A stretch of DNA of 64,000 bases, from NCBI RefSeq assembly GCF_001949145.1, contig NW_019091397.1:100810-164809 (forward strand), written 5' to 3'. The notes beneath the pieces were generated by a model. It saw only the letters and a program-made list of their open reading frames with translations. It did no database searches and was not told the DNA's origin. Numbering within the stretch: position 1 is the first letter of the stretch; each line of letters starts with the position of its first letter. Below, one piece after another: positions 1 to 10,259 of this stretch. Source of the stretch: Acanthaster planci. Lineage: Eukaryota; Echinodermata; Asteroidea; Valvatida; Acanthasteridae. The position numbers and the translations under genes are program-made.

Positions 1-27
1 TTTGTTCCTAATTTATTTACTTTTTTA

Positions 28-93
28 CGGGTACCCGGCCCGGAAAAATGGAACCAGGTTTTGAAATCGACGGGCGGGTACCCGGGTACCCGG
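28..93. repeat. GGTACC palindromic repeat pair
   Basis: Two palindrome-rich stretches lie here: CGGGTACCCGGCCCGG at 28-43 and CGGGTACCCGGGTACCCG from 75. They are self-complementary and separated by ordinary AT-rich sequence. Short GC palindromes of this type often mark ends of DNA transposons, but no partner end was found. An open frame on the minus strand covers 25-492 but has no domain I recognise. Confidence 0.5.
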
Positions 94-499
94 CACAGGC
101 CTAGCTGAAAACAACCAGAAAGTGCTGTTTCCGGCCATCAGGGGGCTTTTAGATTCCAAACATTTTCTGGTACGCTTGCGCCAACCGATGGTGGCGCTCT
201 GCTTAGATAGTCCTGCCGGCACTAAAACCATCCTGGGCAGAACCCTGGATGACTCATACCTTGTGTTAAGACCACACGTGTCTTCATGTTTGGTTGTAAC
301 TTTCTTGCTCTTCCTTTTCAGCATGTTTGATATCAGATTTGGCAAACATATAACGGAAAAATCTTCATAAATCTCCCATAGAGATCTCAAGTGCCAGCAT
401 GATTTTCTGCATACATGGCATAGTGCCTGCCGTGGGCATTTGTGCCGTCGGTTTATTACATGTAAGTGATGGATTTTTAACAACCTGACCATTTACCAA

Positions 500-1685
500 C
501 TGGACTTCATTCTTTTTTTTGGGGGGGGGGACTTTACTGAACTCTAAATTCTGGGTTTCTTTGAAAGGGGGACATCAATTTATTCTTTTGGCTCTTGGAA
601 AACATTAGTGGACTTTTTCATTTTGTGGGGGAATGACGGTTTTGTTTAGTAACTTTTTGGGGGTGTAATAATGAAACTTGTTAAATCTTGACTTCTTTTG
701 GAAATATTTCTGGTTTCATTTTTAATTTTTTGGGGGGAGTGGTGGTTGCCTTCCTTATTAAAATTCTTTTTAAAACTAGTTACTACTGACATGAAACATG
801 ACATCACTCCATCATCACGGTGGATTGCATGGCTGGCCATGTTGACCAGCACCAGTTTCCTGACTGCGCGTGCACATGCACGACGTCTACGTGTCTCACA
901 TTAATGTCACCCCACCAGCGTGTAGGGAAGGCAGTGTAGCCAAACGGGCAACATACTAATGTACATGTAGGTGACAAACTGTGGGGAGCTGCCTGTGATT
1001 GATTATGAGTGGAGCATGCCCTCAACCTTTCACCTTTGTGTTTATATTGTTGCATGGCGCAATGGCAACATACATGTACATGTATCTTATCACTTTCAGA
1101 CTTACATTTGTTTCTATGCCTATATTGGAAACAGTTCTATTTTCTTTTATGATGTATATGCTTGAATTGCCTGGGATTCCCTCAAAGAAACTTTTAGTTA
1201 GTCCATGTCAAATTTCTGGATTTAATTACAGGGCACATGTACATGTAGTTTCCTACATGTAAGTGATTGAAGGGGCATTGTATGTTTTTACTATTTATAC
1301 TGTGCATGGTTACGCCATTCCCTGCACGTTTTGCTGAGCCCACTGTGTCCCATGCACTCTTCTTCCATGGCTGACACTTTATGAACAGAAGGTCTGACTT
1401 TCTGTCCAATTTTTCGTCATACTTTTACTGAGAGGCTTCAGGCCTTGGCCTGTGGACCACACTTTTGGCACCAAGAACCAATGGTGTACGGGTGAATTGG
1501 GATCTATAAAGTTAGGGTATCCTTGTGCAAGTGCAAGTACATGTAATTTATATTTTGTGTTCTCAATTATTTGTAACCTTCAGCTGTGTACAGAAGGCCT
1601 GTATGTCTTGCATGATCATGTGATCTACTCATTTGCTGTGATAGGGAAATTGGTCACTGCTGTAGCTTTAAATTATTCGTTTGCA
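500..1685. other. gene-free stretch
   Basis: No convincing coding sequence is seen. It contains a T8-G10 homopolymer run near 522-540 and several TACATGTA-type palindromes (for example around 1073-1083, 1236-1247 and 1256). Short open frames here lack recognisable motifs and overlap each other on both strands. Confidence 0.5.
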
Positions 1686-1688
1686 GTT

Positions 1689-1816
1689 GGCTTGGGCGGT
1701 ATTTCGGTATTACCGAATACCGCGGTTTTGATTTTAATACCGAACAATACCGACTAACAATCCATGAATACCACAATACCGACTTATTCGGTATTGAATT
1801 TCAACACCGCGGTATT
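1689..1816 (+). repeat. AATACCG palindromic repeat, forward copy
   Basis: The stretch begins GGCTTGGGCGGTATT and then carries repeated AATACCG/CGGTATT words, including GAATACCGCGG and CACCGCGGTATT. A related copy in the opposite orientation lies at 4242-4326 and ends AATACCGCCCAAGCC, the exact reverse complement of this start. The pair may be the two ends of one 2.6-kb element, or two independent copies of one dispersed repeat. Confidence 0.65.
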
Positions 1817-4235
1817 CTGGCTAATTTGTTCACAATGTTCCCACAACCCCCATAAGATGAAAGCAGACAATTATATCCACAACAGTGACTGCATACTTTG
1901 TGGTTTCAGTCATCCAGCATCACATTTGTATTGTGTCTTTTGGTGAAGAGATAAGACGTAACGTGATACTTCAGCATGCAGCCATCAACCTGCCTGTCAA
2001 AAGGTTTTGTTTCCCTATCGCCGCCGTCAAGTTTGCGGTTTTGGAATAGCTTGTAGGCAGTGCTTCTTGTATTGCTCGTTGGCACATGTATACATGTACA
2101 TGTATCACAGCCCTACAGGTTGGGAATTAAAAAATCAGCTGGTCTTCCGTGTCCGCACTGGACTTTATTTGCCGCAGATTTTTATTGGCGGATCAGAAAA
2201 TGCGAATGCTGCTTGTGCTAGCCTTGTGCTCTCTTTGGGTCTTTTTGTCCTTTGTATACAACATGTACAAGTATTGTGTGAAAATCTATCTAACCGAAGC
2301 CAGGAATGTGTGTTATAAACTATAAAATGATCCCATAAATCTGCATCTGTTCGACATCCATGGCAATCAACGATCTTTTTTATTGTTCTCACATTCCTTC
2401 AAACCACACGAAACGAGAAACAAAAACCCGATTCCTCACTTGTCACTGCTTGTATTTCAGTTTTTCCGGAATATAAAATTAGGACAACGTGCAACGGTTG
2501 ATCAAAAAGATGTCTCGGTGATGATTAATCAAATACCTTGTGATGTGTTTAGAATAATAAACTTCACTGTCATAGGACAACATGTTTAATGTGCATGTGA
2601 AATTTAAAAAAGCAAATATATGTGAAAGCATCGATCCAGGGATTTTTAAAAGACTTTCATCGCCATGGATGATGATGAAGCCAACAGTAACTAACCTGAA
2701 TGCACATGTAGGCCTGGATGTACCTGCAAGAATTTGAAGGCTCATCAACTAAAGCCCCCATCCATGTAAGTAGTCTTTCCAACACAAATTGTGTCACGGA
2801 GAGACATATTTGTTTAATTTTTCGCCTCTCGTTTGATTTTTGACACAAGCTGCATGACACGATTGATTGGTAGTCCGAGATCACTCGCCCACTGCGGCGC
2901 AGTCGCCCGCGCCCGAGATGGTCGCTGAAGAAGCATAATGTCATGAATGAGTACTGCGATTGGATAGCTGTGTCTTGCCAAATGTACGTCATGAAAGCGC
3001 ACAGTCTCATTGGCGGGCATGCTAGATCTCTTTGCAGCAATATGAATAATTCAGTGTTGGGCAATTAGTTGGACTCTTGAGATACGAGAATAGTCATGCG
3101 AACTTATTTGGGGTGTATTTTGTCGGAAATGGGATGGGAATTTTTGTTTTGGTGTTTGTGTAATGAATGTAAAATATCATGGATTTTTTAATCGTGCACT
3201 ATGCGTGTCACGACGACAGGAATCAGGCAACCGATGTCTGTATATCGCGTTGTAAGCGTGCGTGCGATAAGCCTTGTGTTGCACGACTGGAAATTTTGTG
3301 GAAGCACGCTCGCTTGAGTACAAGCAGCACAACTTCAAATAAAATTCATAAACACAGAAAACGCAAACATAGACATGAGATAATTTTTTTTGTGAATGAA
3401 CCTGCAGAAAAATTTGTGACGGCAGTGTTTTTCGACTTGCAACTATAGAGCTGCATTCGATGTAGTGGAACGTACGACCCTTTTTGGCAGAATCTGTACA
3501 TTGACTGCTTGCCGCATTTCCATCATGCCTTCATTGGCAACGGTTCGGCCCAGCGGGAAGCAGTGTGGTGCACTGTGCACATGTTTTCACCACCGCGATT
3601 CACAAATGCTTTATGAATGGGTCGCCAAGAACGGTTCTTCAGGCAACGGAGTCACGAAAACCTTTCGTTGTACCAAGAATTCCGTACAATGCTATTTCGC
3701 TGTAACATATTTTCTCCCCAAATAAATATGCACGTTTTCACCGGGACCACAGATTTGTGCTCGTAATCGGACTTTTGTTACAACCGATTTCATAATAAGA
3801 GTCGACTGCCACGTCGCAGAGTTTTCTGAAAGCCACCTTACCATTGCACACGCGCAGTGTTCGGGCGCAGCTAAAAGGAGCAGCCACTGGTGACCCGCAC
3901 GTAATCATTACAATAACGCACTGTCTCAGCGAGTACCAACTTGACTGCAGCACATGTGCAGATTTTGACACTGTACGAGCATGGAGGAATGAAATATGTA
4001 TGAGTGACCACACAGATATAGGAATCGCAGAGCAACAAATCGGTATTTAAAACGCCGTCCTTTTTTTAAAACATAAGTTTTACTTGACATCAAATGGACA
4101 GATAAATTATAATAGTTATTAAGTTTAGGGGATTTTGTGTCATTAAAAACCCTTTTTTATGCTGGCCCCTAGTGTTGTTTGTGGTTTGCCTTTGAATGCC
4201 AGCATCGCCGCTGCTTTTTGATGACGTCATTGCCT
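1817..4235. other. stretch between inverted AATACCG repeats, no gene recognised
   Basis: Only short overlapping open frames without known motifs are present. A CpG-richer patch lies near 2880-2925. TACATGTACATGTA occurs near 2092-2103. If the flanking inverted repeats are terminal repeats, this would be the interior of a non-autonomous transposon, but nothing transposase-like is visible. Confidence 0.4.
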
Positions 4236-4241
4236 TCTGCA

Positions 4242-4326
4242 ACGAATACCGCGGTATTAGTAAATACCACGGTATTTTTTTCATGGATACCGCGGTATCG
4301 AAAAAGGCAATACCGCCCAAGCCTAG
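4242..4326 (-). repeat. AATACCG palindromic repeat, reverse copy
   Basis: Contains GAATACCGCGGTATT, AATACCACGGTATT and GATACCGCGGTATC in a row, a series of near-perfect palindromes, and ends AATACCGCCCAAGCC. That end is the reverse complement of the start of the copy at 1689. Confidence 0.65.
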
Positions 4327-4417
4327 TTTGCAGTGTGCATGTACATGTAGCTTGTGTGTTGTACACATGCATGACATGATCTACATTTCACCTAACATTT
4401 TTTCATGTACACGTATA

Positions 4418-5795
4418 CAGTAAAATCTTGATAAGGGGCGATCCAGAAGGGGGCCCGGGGGGGTTGCGCAGTAAAACTCGAGGTTTTTTGAGGTTCGGCT
4501 GTATGAATGGCTCTTGAATATACATGCGTAATCCTTGAGCTGCAGGTCAACTTTGCACGCATGAATGGTCTCAGGATGAAGCTTTCGGCCCGGGGAACAA
4601 TAGAGCTACAGCAGACAAATTCGTTTGATACTATCCTATCTTTCTTTATTTTGCATGCACTTTGTCGAGGACTAAGATGACACTTCAAATCTGTCTATTG
4701 TCTGTTGATAAAGGATTACCAGGAGATTATCGTGAGGCTTAAATTAATCTTTTGTCCGTGCGTTGGGGTCGTCTGTGTGGCGGTTAATCAAAAGTGTTCC
4801 TCTACCGAGGCTGCCCGTTGTGCGCTGACCTGTAGATAATGAGTTCATTATAGGGCGATGAGAGAAACTTGCAGGAATTGGCCCAATTGTTACCGTGGGC
4901 CCATTGTAGCCAGTGCATCATCAGGCCAACTGATGGCTCTTTGCGGTGGCTCCGGTAATGATTGGAGATCTTTGTGTATGCTGCATGCACTACACAAACG
5001 GATGTTAAGTCTGGCCTAATGGGCTTGCCCGACTGCTTGCGCTCGCCTGTGCGATGGCTGTCCAATTAGAGCCACAAACCACAACATGCTCACGCGCAGT
5101 TTACCTGCAACGTAAGCTTTGAAGATGCTTTGTGAGATGCGTCCCCGTCGCGGTGCTGGAAATGCACAGAGCTTTTGCGTAGCCAAATCTCACTCCCAAA
5201 AAATAAACAAAAGTTTGAAAATAAAGAATGAAGAACAAAAAATAAAAACAGACACCAATAGCTTTTTTTTTAACGACATTTTATTGAAGAGTAAAAAGGT
5301 GTGCCCTCGTGTGATGAAAAAAGTCTTCTGACTTATCGGGAAACCCTGCCCGAGTACGTACATGTATGTGCAAGGCGCTGCGTTGCGGTGCGGTATCAGA
5401 AATGGGACCACCACAATGCGTCACACATCCACAATGCAAAAGAAAGATTTTCTACTCAAAGGTACACAGTTTAAAAGATTTACAGTACATGTACATGTGA
5501 TGTGTTATTTATCAGCGGATTGACAACAAAAATCCACCGCAAAAATGTCTTTCTATGAACAAAAACTTGTGGCACCAAAGTATAAAAACCACAATGTCAT
5601 TTCAAAAGTCATTGTAGGGAGATTGACAGTAACTGTGTGTCAGTGTATAGCCTAGGTACATGTTATGATACACTTTGTAATATTGACTTACATGTAATAA
5701 CTTCTAAAGAGATCAGGACCTTCTTTTAACTCGAATTTCGGATTACTCAAACTTTTTGTCTATTCCCAGAGATTCGAGGTATGGAGATTTTACTG
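4418..5795. mobile_element. pogo/Tc1-like non-autonomous element
   Basis: The left end, after a TA at 4416-4417, starts CAGTAAAATCTTGATAAG. The right end, before a TA at 5796-5797, reads in reverse complement CAGTAAAATCTCCATACC. The inverted ends plus a TA on each side are what pogo/Tigger and Tc1-mariner elements leave. The right end also shows the characteristic run of TTCGAG/TCGAATT motifs. No transposase frame is visible inside, so the element is non-autonomous or internally decayed. Length about 1.38 kb. The inference rests on ends only. Confidence 0.6.
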
Positions 5796-5811
5796 TATAT
5801 ATATATACCAG

Positions 5812-6220
5812 GCATGAAATGGGACAAGAGGAGTACCCCTCCAACAAGTCCAATCCTTATACATTTACACACTCCAGCCTATTGTCCCTTAACACATCCC
5901 CCCTGTAATTGTCATGATTGTTTTAGAACATTACAGCCTTATACAGACTTTAAAGTAGAAAATGTAGGCGGTAAATACAATCAGCGTTTTGTTTATAAAA
6001 ACTCCAAATCTAAAACAAACAAAATGCTCAAACAACTACTGTAGACATTCAATTAGCGGACGATCAAGCGGATCGCATAGAGCACAAACTAAACCAAATT
6101 TTAAGAGGCAAGACCTCTTGGGGCAAACCACTTCGTGCCCTTATTGCAGTCAAATATCAAGAATTGTTTACAGGCCAAACGGCAGGCAAAGTAAAAGACT
6201 TATTTCTAAATTTTGGATAA
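5812..6220 (+). pseudogene. Polinton-associated ORF remnant (unknown product)
   Basis: An open frame (about 5781-6041) runs across a Pro/Cys-rich segment. Just after its stop, a different frame reads on with an Asp/Glu-rich, amphipathic segment (ADDQADRIEHKLNQIL, GKTSWGKPLRALIAVKYQEL) to about 6216, so a frameshift probably joins them. The segment immediately precedes other small ORFs and the integrase of a decayed Polinton, and I take it as one of that element's accessory genes. Its function is not recognised. The true start is unclear because the frame runs back into the pogo-like element next door. Confidence 0.4.
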
Positions 6221-6255
6221 ACACTGGAGTGATACCGATATGAAATATATACTTT

Positions 6256-6609
6256 ATGAAGAAGGTCTTATTTAAAACTGTTTATTATAAAACAGCTATG
6301 GAAACTCATTCTTTGTATTTGACCGAAAGTGAGCAGATGTTTGAATTAGAAAATGCCATCGATAATTTAAAAGGTGACAAATCCGTTAAAGTAAAAAAAG
6401 TAACCTTTTACCCAGGATATTTTAACATTACAAAATCTACTGAGATCGAATGGCAAACTCAAATCGAAGGAAGTCCGGCACATACAAACGGTAGACCGAG
6501 AACCATACAGAGCGGAGTTAGAGAAGCACCAGAGCCAAAGCGTAAAGAGCGTGAAATACCGTACCCACCAGCACCAGCCCAGCAAACACAATACAAGTTA
6601 CCGGTATAA
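6256..6609 (+). CDS. small Polinton-region ORF (117 aa), unknown function
   Basis: Starts at an ATG and encodes 117 residues. The first 70 residues are mixed and moderately charged, with a Lys-rich stretch (GDKSVKVKKVTFYPG) and a possible beta-strand pattern. The C-terminal third is rich in Pro, Arg and Gln (PYPPAPAQQTQYK), a composition usual for virion-associated or linker segments. I do not recognise a family. It is one of a run of short + strand frames at 5.8-7.4 kb that are AT-rich like the polymerase and integrase remains and unlike the surrounding intergenic sequence. Whether it is intact or truncated cannot be told. Confidence 0.45.
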   Translation: MKKVLFKTVYYKTAMETHSLYLTESEQMFELENAIDNLKGDKSVKVKKVTFYPGYFNITKSTEIEWQTQIEGSPAHTNGRPRTIQSGVREAPEPKRKEREIPYPPAPAQQTQYKLPV

Positions 6610-6645
6610 GTATATATAAGTTTATTAGACCAGTTAAACCTTAGA

Positions 6646-6843
6646 GTGCCGTTCTCAGAATTAGAGGTACATGTAGACACTCTGGTTTTACTTTATGACA
6701 TAATAAGAGATTATATTCGAGCTTATGAAGCGGGAAATTTAGAAGAATTTAATGATACTATTACCCAAAAAATAAATGACCCCAATGAACAAATAACATA
6801 TTTAAGAAGGGAAAATGGAATTTTTAAAAATTATAAATTTTGA
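6646..6843 (+). CDS. short acidic helical ORF (65 aa)
   Basis: The 65-residue frame is acidic and predicted by eye to be helical (YDIIRDYIRAYEAGNLEEF, then NDTITQKIND). It starts with ATG and ends at 6841-6843, overlapping the first bases of the next frame. It contains a GTACATGTAGA hexamer repeat in its first codons. No family is recognised. Context places it inside the same decayed Polinton. Confidence 0.35.
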   Translation: MPFSELEVHVDTLVLLYDIIRDYIRAYEAGNLEEFNDTITQKINDPNEQITYLRRENGIFKNYKF

Positions 6844-7040
6844 TAGAATATCTGATGCTTTTAACTCGAAAAAAAATCGATATCTTCATGTATGAAGAAG
6901 CGTGCCAAATCGCCTTGGAATTCATTCGAGAAGGATTTTTAGGCAATAACACAGACAAAAGAACGAGAACCATAAGAAGCGCACAAACTGAACCCAGAGA
7001 CGCCTTGCTTGTTATGGGTAATAATGTCCCGGTCATGTGA
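6840..7040 (+). CDS. short ORF (66 aa), Polinton region
   Basis: A 66-residue open frame overlapping its upstream neighbour by four bases (ATGA-like arrangement) and the downstream frame by four bases. Basic residues dominate the middle (DKRTRTIRSAQTEPRDALL). No family recognised. The tight spacing with its neighbours suggests either small overlapping genes or one gene broken by frameshifts. Confidence 0.35.
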   Translation: MIEYLMLLTRKKIDIFMYEEACQIALEFIREGFLGNNTDKRTRTIRSAQTEPRDALLVMGNNVPVM

Positions 7041-7363
7041 CGGTTGCACAAGAGAGAAACACCCGGATATTTTTGAAAGTTGGAGAATGCAGGAATGTCA
7101 TTATTCCATCGGGATTTTATAAAGTAGATTGGTTTGATTTTATTTTAAACGCCATTTCAACTGTGAGTTTTAAAGTTTACTGCGATTCCAATTTAGTTAC
7201 AATTATGGTGACAGATTTAAATCTCAGATTGCAGTTGGACAAAGAAGTTGGCAAGTTATTGAATTTGCCAAGAGGTAGGCTCGTTCCAAACGTTATCTAC
7301 AGCAGTGATCTCAAGGAAGTGCCCATCGAGGTTCGAGGACTCGCGAGTCCCTCAAGAAAATGA
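7037..7363 (+). CDS. Polinton/adintovirus-type beta-rich structural-like ORF fragment
   Basis: Encodes 108 residues with the pattern: a Gly-rich turn, IIPSGFYKVDWFDFILNAI, then alternating beta-strands, TDLNLRLQLDKEVGKLLNLP. This order (I-P-x-G-x-Y, an amphipathic helix, then an L-G-x-L-L-G/N-like motif) resembles a domain seen in accessory or structural proteins of Polintons and related viruses. That is an inference from remembered patterns. The reading frame continues briefly as unrelated basic sequence and stops, so the gene is probably truncated. It precedes the integrase by about 1.1 kb. Confidence 0.4.
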   Translation: MTVAQERNTRIFLKVGECRNVIIPSGFYKVDWFDFILNAISTVSFKVYCDSNLVTIMVTDLNLRLQLDKEVGKLLNLPRGRLVPNVIYSSDLKEVPIEVRGLASPSRK

Positions 7364-7369
7364 GCTTCC

Positions 7370-8440
7370 CTTGAAGAATTTTCATCGAGCGAGATCGGGC
7401 GAGGTCGGGTGTGTGTCAAGTTTTATCTTGTGCTGCAGCCGGACGCCAATCACCAAGGGGTATGTGACCTCCACAGAAATTTCATCTCCACCCGATTGAC
7501 GCAGGGTGTCATAGCCCAATTATAAACACTGCTATAGGACAACGGCGGCAGACTAATTCATATCATAGAGCTATCATTTAGTTCAACCTGTTCGTACTCG
7601 ACAATGTCTTGTTAATTATTTCGTAAGATTGAGAATATGTACATGTACGTAAATTAAAGTGAGGAGGTTTTCAAAATCCAAGTAGCAAAATTAATATAGT
7701 ATTTTGGGTGAGAAATAAAATCTGCCATGTCGCGGTGTGTCAAGTGGATAAGTACATGTAGGTCCATTGTGCAAGAATCACTCAAACAAAGACACATGAG
7801 AATTGGCTACTCAAACTCCGTTATTGCTGCTTCATTTTGTGTGTCCTCCTTATTGTAAATATTTTGACTTTTGCTTTTCGGTTTTTTGTGTGTAACTGGG
7901 TGGGTTGGGGGTTATTTTTTGGAAAGAATTTGCAAGTCGGAAGTCAGGCTTATTTTTTTCCATGACAATTATCTTGTGCTTTGGAGACAGCTTTCCTGAT
8001 TAGCCAACGTTAGTACATGTATGTGCGAAGACATTTTTTTGTGTAATTTCTTTAAAAGCGAGATGTTGTTTCCTTTTAATGTGATGGAGTTTGCATTTAC
8101 AAATTGGCAGGACCATTTTTAAAATTTATTTTTAATGCAGTAAAAATGTGACCTGGTACATGGTAATCTGGAATAGTCCGCTGAGGCCGTTTTACGTAAT
8201 GGCCGAGTAAAGTGGGGATGTGGGTAAATGTTGAAAAACCGATGTGTCGGTTTCTGCATATTTGGAAGTTACGGTATTTATGAAAGGTTTACTGTCAACA
8301 CAGTTGTAATTTGTACCATTTGAAAGCTTATGAAATTCTCTTTCTGACCAGGCACATGTCACAAAAATTCAGTTTGCGACTTATCCCTGTACCGGTTCAC
8401 ATCCATGTATTTTATTTGGATCACTAAGACATATGAAAAA
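7370..8440. other. gene-free stretch inside the Polinton region
   Basis: No coding sequence recognised. The first 130 bases are GC-richer (7335-7500); the rest is AT-rich with scattered TACATGTA words. Possibly unrelated sequence inserted between the structural-like ORFs and the integrase. Confidence 0.4.
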
Positions 8441-9234
8441 AAGGCTAAGAGGGGGCTTGCTGCTGCTCTCCCATATCAGAAAAGATTGCGGCCAAGTACA
8501 GAAAGTTTTCTGCTCATACATGTACCTTTAAAGTTGAAAAAACGGCAGATCAAGTCACAGAAGCCATAAAACAGATTTATTGTAGATCTCTGTTGACTTG
8601 GCCTAAAATAGCAATGGTAGATTTGGGGTCGGAATTTAAAGGCGAGTTTAAAAAGGTCTTGACCAAAAATAAGGTTGAAATTCAAGTACATGTACATGTA
8701 AGTGAACCCGCTGTTCATTGATCTCAGGGAATAGTTGAAAGATTTAATAGAACGTTGGCCGAACGATTGTTTGGTTTTCAGTATGCACAAGAAATGTTAA
8801 ACGTTGGAACGCGTAATGTAGATTGCCCCAGGTCATAAAAGTGCCAAACGAAGAAAAGACTAGGTTAATCGACAAAGAGCCCGAGGAAGCTGTCAAGTTA
8901 GACCTAGTAAAACAAAAGCTGTCTGCCCCTGTAAGAAGCAAATGGCAAGAATTACCTCCCAATCATGTGCCAATGTACATGTACATGTAGTAGTTCGATA
9001 TCTATATTACCTCGGTGGTAGTACCGTTAAAAGAGCGCCCGATCCGATCTGGAGCATAGACATTTTTCAAGTGGTAAGCGCACGAGCCAATTTAAACGAG
9101 TCAATGGCAAAAAGGGGACATCAGGTCCTATGCTGTATTATTTGCTAAACGGGCCCAAGTGGAGTATTGTTAGAGAAGAGCTTCAAGTGGTGCCAGAAGA
9201 CACCGAAATACCGCCTTCTCCCAATATTCGGTAA
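8440..9234 (+). pseudogene. Polinton integrase (rve family), decayed
   Basis: A retroviral-type integrase of the kind carried by Polintons/Mavericks. In the + strand, ordered fragments are readable in shifting frames: KTADQVTEAIKQIY, WPKIAMVDLGSEFKG (catalytic D in VDLGSEF), then QGIVERFNRTLAERLFG (catalytic E in VERFN), TRLIDKEPEEAV, VRYLYYLGG, DPIWSIDIF and a tail ending EDTEIPPSPNIR with stop at 9232-9234. There are several frameshifts, one in-frame stop before SQGIVERFN, and two places where TACATGTACATGTA interrupts the domain, each apparently adding 12 nt. The N-terminal part is missing. It meets the polymerase relic tail to tail. Confidence 0.85.
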
Positions 9235-9235
9235 T

Positions 9236-10253
9236 GACCATAGGCTAAAGTACATGTATCTACATGTATCCCATTGGGCAGTAAGTTACGCTTGGTGTCT
9301 AACGGAGAAAGGCTCAGTTTGTTTTGACTAACCGTAAATAATTTATGCCTGTCAGATCTAAACAACTGTTGTTTAAAAAATCCTTGCTGCTGGTTTAACA
9401 GACAGTCTTTATAGGCGGCGTGCGTTATGATTTTGGTAATGCCTTTCACTTTTTTAAATTTACGGCTTCTGTCATGATGGAATACATTTTTGGTCTAATG
9501 CAAATGACTTCTGAAACAAGTTGGCCGCCAAATTCGTCTTTCATTTTGCCAATGATTTTTTAATTTGTTGGATCGTAAATTGGATGATCCAGCGAGTAGT
9601 TAGACAAATCAAATTCTCGTTTGTTTTGATGGATATATTTGTATATGTCTTCAGTTTCAATTTCTAACAATAAAGAATCTGTATCAGTATAGACCAGGTT
9701 TAATTTATCTCCCGAAATGTTTCCGCTTGTAATAAAATTCATGCAGTTGAATTTTTGATAAATCTAAAATACAAACCCCACAGAAAATAGTCTTGTTCAA
9801 CATGGTCTTGTCTTTAAACATTTTAACAAACGAAAGATCGCAATCAGGAAATGCTATCACAGTCTTAAAATTTGGCAATGAAGACAGCTTCGTAAATTTA
9901 TTTGTGTCTTGGTCCCAAAGCAAATGACTTTCAAAATGATTGCGTGTGACCTCCATTGATTTACCAAACACAGAATTGTTCATCAATTCGAAGAAGTCTA
10001 TTCAAAATTTGATTCGGCCTGTTTGCGCATTTCGGTGTTTTTGTCAATGTAGTCTTTCATCCATGCTTTCTGTTTAAAAGACAGAACTCTGTGAACTTAT
10101 TTCAATTCTAAACCCAGTTGTAAACACAATTGCAAATTTCGATAATGTACATTGTAATTTATATTTTTCTTTTCTACCTAAAGTAGCTACAAGTTTATTT
10201 ACCGAAGCGAGGTTTTCATCGTTTACATGTAGTTGTGACACATCAAGACTGTA
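9236..10253 (-). pseudogene. Polinton protein-primed DNA polymerase B, C-terminal half, decayed
   Basis: On the minus strand, family-B polymerase motifs appear in order from 10253 downward: DENLASVNKLVATL, VHYRNLQLCLQLGLELK (second frame), a VLSFKQKAWMKDYID stretch (another frame), MMNNSVFGKSMEVTRNH, CGVCILDLSKIQLHEFYY, then the palm motif YTDTDSLLLEIE (catalytic Asp pair) and a C-terminal tail with LAYGHYRI. At least three frameshifts separate these. The exonuclease and N-terminal region are absent. In the C-terminal tail the words GIH and TLAYGHY are separated by four extra codons made of TACATGT-like sequence. Same element as the integrase, most likely. Confidence 0.85.
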
Positions 10254-10259
10254 CACTGT

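Noticed and set aside
25-492. 155-codon minus-strand frame with several Cys and His residues
   Set aside because: No recognisable BED or other zinc-finger spacing, runs into palindromic repeat sequence, and other frames are similarly open. Not enough to call a gene.
9197-9234. CGAAATACCGCC and TATTCGGTAATG as another AATACCG repeat block
   Set aside because: These bases encode the end of the integrase (EDTEIPPSPNIR) and lack the serial palindromes; similarity is coincidental.
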